Below are positions 1-4,700 of a stretch of DNA of 6,225 nucleotides, piece after piece (position 1 is the stretch's first letter; each line of letters opens with the position of its first letter). The DNA is from an uncultured Christensenellaceae bacterium (GTDB lineage: Bacteria; Bacillota; Clostridia; Christensenellales; UBA3700), in assembly GCA_902373595.1 (NCBI GenBank), contig CABKMX010000068.1:1-6225 (forward strand), given 5' to 3'. The notes beneath the pieces were generated by a model that had not been told where the DNA came from, ran no database searches, and worked only from the letters and a program-made list of their open reading frames with translations. A program made the translations under genes and the position numbers.

Positions 1-25
1 GTCCTCACCCCGCTTGCGCGGTCTT
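1..25. repeat. Direct repeat copy 1, cut by the window edge
   Basis: It matches 429-453 at 24 of 25 bases (first 20 identical, G21 against A449). It holds a small stem CCGC-TTGC-GCGG (10-21), which on the minus strand has a GCAA tetraloop. Because it begins at base 1, the repeat may extend to the left, and further units may lie outside the window. Confidence 0.75.
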
Positions 26-47
26 TTGTGACGGGTAATGCAATGCA

Positions 48-68
48 GATCTTTTGCGCGCATACTTC
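48..68. repeat. Left arm of a long inverted repeat around module 1
   Basis: This 21-base arm pairs with 395-415. Twenty positions are Watson-Crick; the core CTTTTGCGCGCATACTTC (51-68) is perfect. The one exception, T50 opposite G413, is a G-U wobble in a plus-strand RNA but an A-C mismatch in a minus-strand RNA. The arms enclose 326 bases containing module 1 and two further hairpins. Confidence 0.8.
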
Positions 69-201
69 CCTTCCTATCTTAAAACCAAGCTTAAATATAG
101 ACCGCGCCGCGCGCAGGTGGGCAAGCCGACATAAAAATATCCGACAGCGTTTTGCCGTTACACAGCTATCAAAGAACCGATTAGATAAACAGAGCCATGC
201 A

Positions 202-314
202 GCTTTAAGCGAGCGACTTGGCGCAGATTTGCGCCGATAGGGTTGCGAGCTGTACCTCAATGGTACGCGAACGTTCCGAGAGGCACAAAGATGCCCAAAC
301 GAGCCGCTTAAAGC
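202..314. ncRNA. Candidate structured RNA module 1, multi-branched
   Basis: It has the same plan as module 2 with different closing bases. The 10-bp stem GCTTTAAGCG (202-211) pairs perfectly with CGCTTAAAGC (305-314). Inside are arm 1 GGCGCA-GATT-TGCGCC (220-235, identical to module 2), then GGTTGCGAG (241-249). Arm 2 is shorter, GTACC-TCAAT-GGTAC (252-266), followed by CGAACGTTC (268-276). Arm 3 is GGCA 282-285 with TGCC 292-295, in a stretch resembling module 2 arm 3. Positions 220-249 and 474-503 match at 27 of 30 bases, while closing stems and middle arms differ completely yet still pair. The 3' arm can also fold on itself (CCGCT-TAA-AGCGG, 304-316), so alternative folds are possible. Confidence 0.5.
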
Positions 315-321
315 GGTGAAA

Positions 322-352
322 CAGTCCGCGCCCCAAAGGGAGCGCGGAACTG
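322..352. other. Long imperfect hairpin between the RNA modules
   Basis: CAGT (322-325), CCGCGC (326-331) and CCC (332-334) pair with GGG (338-340), GCGCGG (342-347) and ACTG (349-352) around an AAA loop. This gives 13 bp with two single-base bulges (A341, A348 on the plus strand). No T-tract follows on either strand, so it is not an intrinsic terminator. It sits inside the long inverted repeat, downstream of module 1 on the plus strand. Confidence 0.6.
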
Positions 353-373
353 AAATGATCAATACCCTCTGCG

Positions 374-394
374 GTCTTGAGCCTCGGGCAAGAC
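374..394. other. Short hairpin next to the right inverted-repeat arm
   Basis: GTCTT (374-378) pairs with AAGAC (390-394), and GCC (381-383) with GGC (387-389) around TCG. An alternative 6-bp pairing GTCTTG with CAAGAC is possible. It abuts the right arm at 395, so the two helices could stack coaxially in an RNA. Confidence 0.45.
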
Positions 395-415
395 GAAGTA
401 TGCGCGCAAAAGGTC
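395..415. repeat. Right arm of the long inverted repeat around module 1
   Basis: Partner of 48-68, core GAAGTATGCGCGCAAAAG (395-412). It ends 13 bases before the second copy of the direct repeat at 429. No target-site duplication was seen immediately outside the arms, so transposon ends are not indicated. Confidence 0.8.
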
Positions 416-428
416 CGCTCAAAACCTT

Positions 429-453
429 GTCCTCACCCCGCTTGCGCGATCTT
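429..453. repeat. Direct repeat copy 2
   Basis: Second copy of the 25-base repeat, offset by 428 bases. It ends 5 bases before the closing stem of module 2. The first copy lies 176 bases before module 1, so that unit carries extra sequence, including the left inverted-repeat arm. The single difference breaks the outermost pair of the small stem seen in copy 1. Confidence 0.75.
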
Positions 454-458
454 ATATC

Positions 459-587
459 AAAACCGCGTAGAGTGGCGCAGATTTGCGCCGCAAAGGTTGC
501 GAGAGGGGCGGCCCAACCGGACTTGCGTCCGTGACCGCCCCCGAGACGTTCTTGTAGGCGCAAAGGTGCGCCGCTATACGCGGTTTT
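459..587. ncRNA. Candidate structured RNA module 2, multi-branched
   Basis: A perfect 11-bp stem (AAAACCGCGTA 459-469 with TACGCGGTTTT 577-587) closes a junction with three arms. Arm 1 is GGCGCA-GATT-TGCGCC (474-489). Arm 2 is a two-part stem: GGGGCGG 505-511 with CCGCCCC 535-541, and inside it CGGAC 518-522 with GTCCG 527-531. Arm 3 is GGCGCA-AAGG-TGCGCC (557-572). The single strands GGTTGCGAG (495-503) and CGAGACGTTC (542-551) are shared with module 1. The direction is unknown. Arm 2 has a GCAA (GNRA) tetraloop if read on the minus strand, as an rpsR 3' extension. I do not recognise an RNA family. It could instead be a palindrome-rich repeat element acting at DNA level. Confidence 0.5.
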
Positions 588-837
588 ACTCTGCGACGTA
601 GGGGAGCAGCCCCATATACCTCGCCCTCTTGATCGCCTGTGCGAGCATTCTTTGATGCTTCGCGCAAACGCCGCTCATGCGCTTGGGGAGAATCTTGCCC
701 TTTTCGGTGATGTACTTGCGGAGTTTGGCGACGTCCTTGTAGTCAATCTCCTCTGCCTTGTCGACGCAGAAGTTGCAAACCTTCTTGCGCGGAACTCTCT
801 TTGCCGGTCTTTTGACCGTAACTTTTTCTTCGCTCAT
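586..837 (-). CDS. rpsR: 30S ribosomal protein S18, zinc-binding type
   Basis: An 83-residue S18, within the normal size range. It binds 16S rRNA on the 30S platform as a dimer with S6. After a basic N-terminal tail ([11 protein letters not shown]) comes CNFC (C21, C24), then the conserved [23 protein letters not shown] segment, then SGVCAKHQR (C58, H61). Together these give a CxxC...CxxH zinc ribbon. Many bacteria instead have a zinc-free S18 lacking these residues, so this is the zinc-dependent form. It ends with the typical ARYMGLLPY helix and a short VAE tail. It is the last recognisable gene of the operon. No intrinsic terminator follows: the stop codon (588-586) lies within the stem of the structured element at 459-587. 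Confidence 0.97.
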   Translation of the reverse strand: MSEEKVTVKRPAKRVPRKKVCNFCVDKAEEIDYKDVAKLRKYITEKGKILPKRMSGVCAKHQRMLAQAIKRARYMGLLPYVAE

Positions 838-843
838 AGTAAG

Positions 844-850
844 TCTCCTT
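844..850 (-). promoter_or_regulatory. Ribosome binding site of rpsR
   Basis: The minus strand carries AAGGAGA, 6 bases before the ATG at 837, inside the 19-base ssb-rpsR gap. Its first two bases also form the end of the palindrome TTGATTAATCAA (849-860), which spans the ssb stop codon. Confidence 0.8.
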
Positions 851-860
851 GATTAATCAA
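849..860. repeat. Perfect palindrome across the ssb stop codon
   Basis: TTGATTAATCAA is a 12-base perfect palindrome containing the ssb TGA (859-857) and touching the rpsR Shine-Dalgarno sequence. It would form only a weak 4-bp RNA hairpin. It may be chance, or may slightly modulate rpsR initiation. Confidence 0.35.
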
Positions 861-1267
861 AACGGAAGGTCCTCTTCGGGAGTGTCCATCCTTTCGAGCT
901 TGGGAGCCGGAGCTTCTTCTCTCCTCGGAGCGGGAGCGGCGTTTTCGCCCTCGCCTCTCGGGGACGACAGGAACTCGACCTCGTCGGCGGTGACTTCGAC
1001 AGCGGTGCGTTTGACGCCGTCGTTGCCCTCATAGTTGCGAATCTGGATGCTGCCGACCACGCACACTTTCCTGCCCTTGGTCAAGATCTTGCCGCAATTT
1101 TCGCCCAACGCTCTCCAAGCTATGACGTTGAAGTAGTCGGCTTCGTTGTTGTCTTTGCCGAAACGTCTGTTGACCGCAATCGAGAACCTGCACATGGTGA
1201 TACCGGAAGCGGTGGTGCTGGTCTCGGGATCGCGGGTAAGGTTGCCTATCAAAATAACTTTGTTCAT
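857..1267 (-). CDS. ssb: Single-stranded DNA-binding protein
   Basis: A 136-residue SSB. It coats single-stranded DNA during replication, recombination and repair and recruits partner proteins through its C-terminal tip. The OB-fold spans about 1-102. It opens MNKVILIGNLTRDPE, a near-universal SSB start, with MCRFSIAVNR at 25-34 and DYFNVIAWRALGENC at 44-58 supplying the conserved aromatic residues. KGRKVCVVGSIQIRNYEG (64-81) completes the core. A short Pro/Ala/Glu-rich linker (103-127) leads to the acidic tip ending EEDLPF, the conserved partner-binding peptide. The protein is shorter than E. coli SSB because the linker is short. As middle gene between rpsF and rpsR it fits the common Bacillota arrangement and is probably the housekeeping SSB rather than a plasmid or phage copy. 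Confidence 0.97.
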   Translation of the reverse strand: MNKVILIGNLTRDPETSTTASGITMCRFSIAVNRRFGKDNNEADYFNVIAWRALGENCGKILTKGRKVCVVGSIQIRNYEGNDGVKRTAVEVTADEVEFLSSPRGEGENAAPAPRREEAPAPKLERMDTPEEDLPF

Positions 1268-1274
1268 CGTAGTG

Positions 1275-1279
1275 TCCTC
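1275..1279 (-). promoter_or_regulatory. Ribosome binding site of ssb, overlapping the rpsF stop codon
   Basis: The minus strand reads AAGTGAGGACACTACGATG. GAGGA lies 8 bases before the ssb ATG, and its first two bases are the last two of the rpsF TGA stop (1280-1278). A ribosome ending rpsF therefore sits on the ssb initiation site. Confidence 0.7.
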
Positions 1280-1559
1280 ACTTCTTGATGATCATGATCC
1301 TGACGATCTCATCCATGATACGGCTGAGACGGTTGATCTCGGCAGGGACGGTCGCAGGAGCGGTGAACGTCATCAACACATAGTAGCCTGCCGACTTGAA
1401 CTTGATGTCGTAAGCATACTTGCGCTCGCCCCATTTGTCCAAAGAGATGACTTCGCCGCCGGCAGTGGTGACGACGGCGCTGAGCCTGTCGATGACCGCC
1501 TGCTTTTCATCTTCGGACAAATCGTTGTCGATGATGTACAAAAGCTCGTACTTGTTCAT
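1278..1559 (-). CDS. rpsF: 30S ribosomal protein S6
   Basis: A 93-residue protein, the normal length for bacterial S6. S6 pairs with S18 and binds the central domain of 16S rRNA on the 30S platform. It begins MNKYELLYII, the typical first beta-strand, followed by an acidic helix (SEDEKQAVIDRL). The family signature DKWGERKYAYDIK is at 41-53, then the GYYVLMTF strand and a C-terminal helix ending RIMIIKK. There is no long acidic or Glu-rich C-terminal extension. The start at 1559 is chosen for its strong ribosome binding site and family-standard N-terminus. It is the first gene of an operon with ssb 10 bases downstream. Its own stop codon TGA forms part of the ssb Shine-Dalgarno sequence, so translation of the two is probably coupled. 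Confidence 0.97.
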   Translation of the reverse strand: MNKYELLYIIDNDLSEDEKQAVIDRLSAVVTTAGGEVISLDKWGERKYAYDIKFKSAGYYVLMTFTAPATVPAEINRLSRIMDEIVRIMIIKK

Positions 1560-1564
1560 ATAAA

Positions 1565-1573
1565 CCTCCTTTT
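1565..1573 (-). promoter_or_regulatory. Ribosome binding site of rpsF
   Basis: The minus strand carries AAAAGGAGG ending 5 bases before the ATG at 1559. This near-perfect Shine-Dalgarno sequence decides the start. A longer reading from 1607 would run through both the leader hairpin and this site. Confidence 0.85.
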
Positions 1574-1583
1574 GGTCTGATGT

Positions 1584-1604
1584 CTCCGCCACTTGACGGC
1601 GGAG
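1584..1604 (-). promoter_or_regulatory. Second hairpin of the rpsF leader, candidate S6:S18 autoregulatory site
   Basis: The minus strand reads CTCCGCC, a 7-base loop GTCAAGT, then GGCGGAG: a perfect 7-bp GC-rich stem between promoter and ribosome binding site. Many bacteria carry an RNA in the rpsF leader that is bound by the S6:S18 complex and gives feedback control, and this hairpin is in the right place. The match to that consensus was not verified, so the regulatory role is inference. The stem itself is directly seen. Confidence 0.4.
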
Positions 1605-1611
1605 CAAGGAT

Positions 1612-1627
1612 CGATTTTTTCAAATCG
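1612..1627 (-). promoter_or_regulatory. First hairpin of the rpsF leader, at the predicted 5' end
   Basis: The minus strand reads CGATTT-GAAA-AAATCG, a 6-bp stem capped by a GNRA (GAAA) tetraloop. It starts within one or two bases of the predicted transcription start, so it would protect or structure the 5' end of the mRNA. It is not followed by a U-tract and is not a terminator. Confidence 0.5.
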
Positions 1628-1634
1628 CTTGATT

Positions 1635-1663
1635 ACTATACCACAACGGCGCGCGGATGTAAA
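1635..1663 (-). promoter_or_regulatory. Sigma-A-type promoter of the rpsF-ssb-rpsR operon
   Basis: On the minus strand the -35 box TTTACA (1663-1658) and the -10 box TATAGT (1640-1635) are separated by exactly 17 bases. A TGG just before the -10 box gives an extended -10 element. Transcription would begin near 1628-1629, about 69 bases before the rpsF start codon. It lies 44 bases past the stop codon of the upstream giant gene, so the ribosomal operon need not rely on read-through. Confidence 0.85.
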
Positions 1664-1706
1664 GCAATTTGACGTGCGTGAGACGCGGAATTTTTTGGCT
1701 ATGCCG

Positions 1707-4700
1707 TCAATTCAGCGCGTGCGCGGCGAGCCATGTCTCATATTTGCCCCATGCGGACGCGCTTGGATGCGTGACGTCTGCCGCGCCGACAAACTCGAAC
1801 AGGCGGAGCGCCGCGATGAGCTTGCGGAAGTTGTCGGTGTCGAGCTTGGAGCCGTCATAGCTCACCAGCTCGGAATTGAACACATAGCTTTCGATCACGG
1901 ACTTGATCGAATCGTTGCCGCTCCAAACTATCTTGGCGCTCGACGTATCGCCGTCCGCGACCGCCGCGCCGTTTCTCGTCGCGAGCCCTTGGACATAGCC
2001 GTTGCCCGTGCCGGCATTGCTTTCGGCTACCGCGCCGCCGAGAGTGCCGGAAGCGCCGCCGTAGGCGCGGATCGCCGCAACCGCGTTGCTGTTTTCTACT
2101 ACGCTCGCCGTTTCGTCCTCGTTGACCGCGATGCCGACCGCGTCGGTCGTGCCGTCCGCGCCGGCGAAGATCAAGCCGTCCGCGACCGCCGTGCCGCCCT
2201 TTATCGTGCCGAAGTTGTTGGCGACAAGCCCTGCGAGCACAGCCTTGCTCGCGCTCTTCGAGCCGCCTGCCAACGTGCCCTCGAACGTGCAATTTTCGAT
2301 CGTGCCGTGGTTCTCGATCGCGATGCCTGCGGTGGCGGTGTTGTCGCCGAACGCGTCGAACACGGAGTCGACGACGGTCAAGTTGCTGACCACGCCGCCC
2401 TCGCCTATGCTCCCGATGAGCGCGGACTTGGCGCCCGTGCCCTCGTTGAACTCGAAGATGTTGCTCAACACATATTCGCCGCCGTCCAGCGTGCCGGTGA
2501 AGTCGAGCATACTGCCCTCGGCGGTGCTCCAAGCGAGCATCGCGCCCTCTCCGCCGAAGTCGATGTCGGCGGACAGCCTGTAGTCGAGCGTGTTGTAGTC
2601 GGCGGTGCCGTCCTCGTTGCTCTGCAAAGCGCGCCAATCGTCGAGCGAACCGAGCAGATAGGTCGTCTTGCCGTCCTCTTTATCGATATCGGGCTTGAAG
2701 TATCTCAACGTCAACGTGCCGGACGCGCCGACGATGAAGTTGCCGGACTTATCCGTGCCGCCGCCCGAAGTGGCGATCGTCAGTTGTTGATACTCCTTTA
2801 TCTTGGCGGAATAGGTGCCGTCGCCGTTCTCTACGAGTTTTTCTTCATCGACGAGTTGCGCGAACATGCCGGACACGGCGTCGACTTCGATGTTCTCCGC
2901 CTGCAAGCAAAGCTTGTCGTACTCGCCCTGCGTCAAGCCGTACTTCTCCGCCGCTTCGTCAAAGCCCATACCCACCGTCGCGGCGCCGCCCTTCGTCGTC
3001 GGCTCGTATATCTCGTGGTTGTAGGATTGATCCGCGCCGCTGATCGTCACGCCGATTTTGAGGTCGATGGGGTTGATCGTGCCCTTGATCGTATACTTCG
3101 CGAGCGCCGACCAATCGAAGTCCTGCGGCACGGCGAGCGCGGTTATCTGCGCCTCCCAATCCGCGTCGGTCAGATTGAGGTTGCCCGACTGCGGAGCGAA
3201 GAGCAACTCTCCGCCGAACTCGGCGCTGTTCCAAGTGCCCGTCACGACGAACACTTTGGCGGAGGTATAGCCTTTCGTGTCGACGCCCTCGACGCCAACT
3301 ATGTCGGCATAGTCGGTCAACATCGCATAGGCGCGCATGATGTCGGCGACCGAATAGCCTGCAAGCGGCGTTGCGACGCCGAACGACGCGTTGTCCTCGC
3401 CTATCGTCACGGGCACGAACTCCGCGCCCTCGTCGGTGACGACGAGATGTACGAAGTTGCCCTGTCCGTCTACGAGAACGGTGCGGACCGCGGTCGTCGC
3501 ATTGACGATCGACACCTGCGTCGCGTCGGCGGCGTTCGCGGTCTCGACATATTCGGCGTCGAGATAGACGCCTCCGTCGATCGCCGCGCCGCCGGTCGAG
3601 TCTTCGAGGTCCACGGTCGCTTCGGAGTTGCCGTCATAGAACTTCTCGGCGCTCGTCGCGTCGGCTGTCTTGGGATGTATGATCAGCGCGATGCCGTCGG
3701 AGACGGAACTGCCGCCGCCCTCTATCTTGTAGGCGACGCGGTTATTGGTGTCGAAAGTGATGTCGCCGACCGTCGTGCCGCCTCCGCTAATCACGCCCTC
3801 GACGAAGGACTTGGAATAGTAGCCGACCGCAGTGCCGCTGACGGTGACGTCTTGCTCTTTGCCGTCCACGGTGAGCTTGACGGTGTACTCTTGTGCGGTG
3901 CCGTTGTAGATGACCTCTTTGACGGAAGCGGTGCCCTCGGCGACGATCGTGGAGCCGAAGCCGCCCAGCGCGACGACGAACGCACCCACGCCCTGAGTGG
4001 CGGTCTCGCTGTCGTATTGTTCGTCAATCGGAGTGGCTGTCGCGAACACGCCTACGACGCGGTTGAGCCCGGTGCCTATGCTGCCGCCGTTCGCGGCGGT
4101 CAGGTAGCTGATGCCGTAGCCTTCCCAAATGTACTTGCCCATCTCGGCGATCGCCTCGACGGCGATGACCGCGGTCAAGTCGTCTGTATAGACGCCGTAG
4201 CCGGACATATTGGTCTCGCCGGCGGAGCCGAACTCGTCGTGTCTCACGCCGCCCGACGTGAAGTCGCCCTCGGACGTGAAGTAGTATTGAATGAAGCCCT
4301 CGGTGTGCGGAGCGAGCAAGCTCAGCTCGTCGCCGAGCGCGTCTGCGGTCACGCCGAGATCTGCCGTAGTGTTGACGTAGAGCCCGCTCACGGCAGGCGT
4401 GCCGCTGCCGGCGACTCCGTTGACTCCCCATTCCGCCGCAGCGATGACGCCGTCCATCGTCAAGCCGTCCGCCTGTCCGACGATTGCGCCGCCGTCCGCT
4501 GCCGAGACGGAGCCTCTGCCGTAAGCCGCGACGCGGGTCATAGCGCCGCCCGCGCGCCCTGCGAGTCCGCCGAAAGTGCCGCTTTGAGTGACTGTCTCGC
4601 CGCTTGTCGAAGTCATTTTGACCTCGCCCGAGACGGTCGCCGCGCAATCGGTGATCGTGTCCGTGTTGACGGCGGTGAGCGCGCCTGCGTACCCTGCTCC

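Larger units (their letters stand above)
1..585. other. Gene-free, structure-rich region downstream of rpsR
   Basis: No open frame here has a ribosome binding site together with a protein-like composition; the short open frames cut across the hairpins and repeats. Positions 70-200 hold no strong hairpin of their own and are more A/T-rich than their surroundings. They include AAGCTTAA (88-95), which overlaps a GCTTAAA that could compete for the left closing arm of module 1. No tRNA, 5S rRNA, tmRNA, SRP RNA, 6S RNA or RNase P hallmark was recognised. Confidence 0.6.

Noticed and set aside
10..28. Intrinsic terminator CCGC-TTGC-GCGG followed by TCTTTT on the plus strand
   Set aside because: The stem is only 4 bp, the T-tract is interrupted, and the second copy at 429-453 lacks both the full stem and the T-tract.
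28..240. 70-residue plus-strand open frame
   Set aside because: No ribosome binding site, no family resemblance, and it runs through the left inverted-repeat arm and into the hairpins of module 1; better explained as chance.
48..415. Insertion sequence or MITE bounded by the inverted repeat
   Set aside because: No transposase, no target-site duplication seen next to the arms, and the interior shares a module with sequence outside the arms.
1..587. CRISPR array
   Set aside because: Repeats occur only twice, at irregular spacing, and contain internal stems with variable arms; no regular spacers and no cas genes.
452..667. 71-residue minus-strand frame overlapping rpsR
   Set aside because: It lies in another frame under the end of rpsR and continues through module 2 with an Arg-rich, low-complexity composition; no ribosome binding site.
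1146..1580. 144-residue plus-strand frame antisense to ssb and rpsF
   Set aside because: It mirrors the codon pattern of two certain genes and has no initiation signal.
1560..1607. Sixteen-codon N-terminal extension of rpsF
   Set aside because: The strong AAAAGGAGG lies inside this stretch, the leader hairpin would be coding, and S6 proteins start at MNKYELLY.
1666..1712. Terminator of the giant gene formed by AATTTGACG and CCGTCAATT
   Set aside because: The arms are 30 bases apart, with only 6-7 contiguous pairs and no U-tract directly after; too weak to call.
4024..4647. Arg-rich 207-residue frame within the giant gene, with a similar one at 1855-2637
   Set aside because: Shifted-frame reading of GC-rich repeat coding sequence; arginine runs are the typical artefact.
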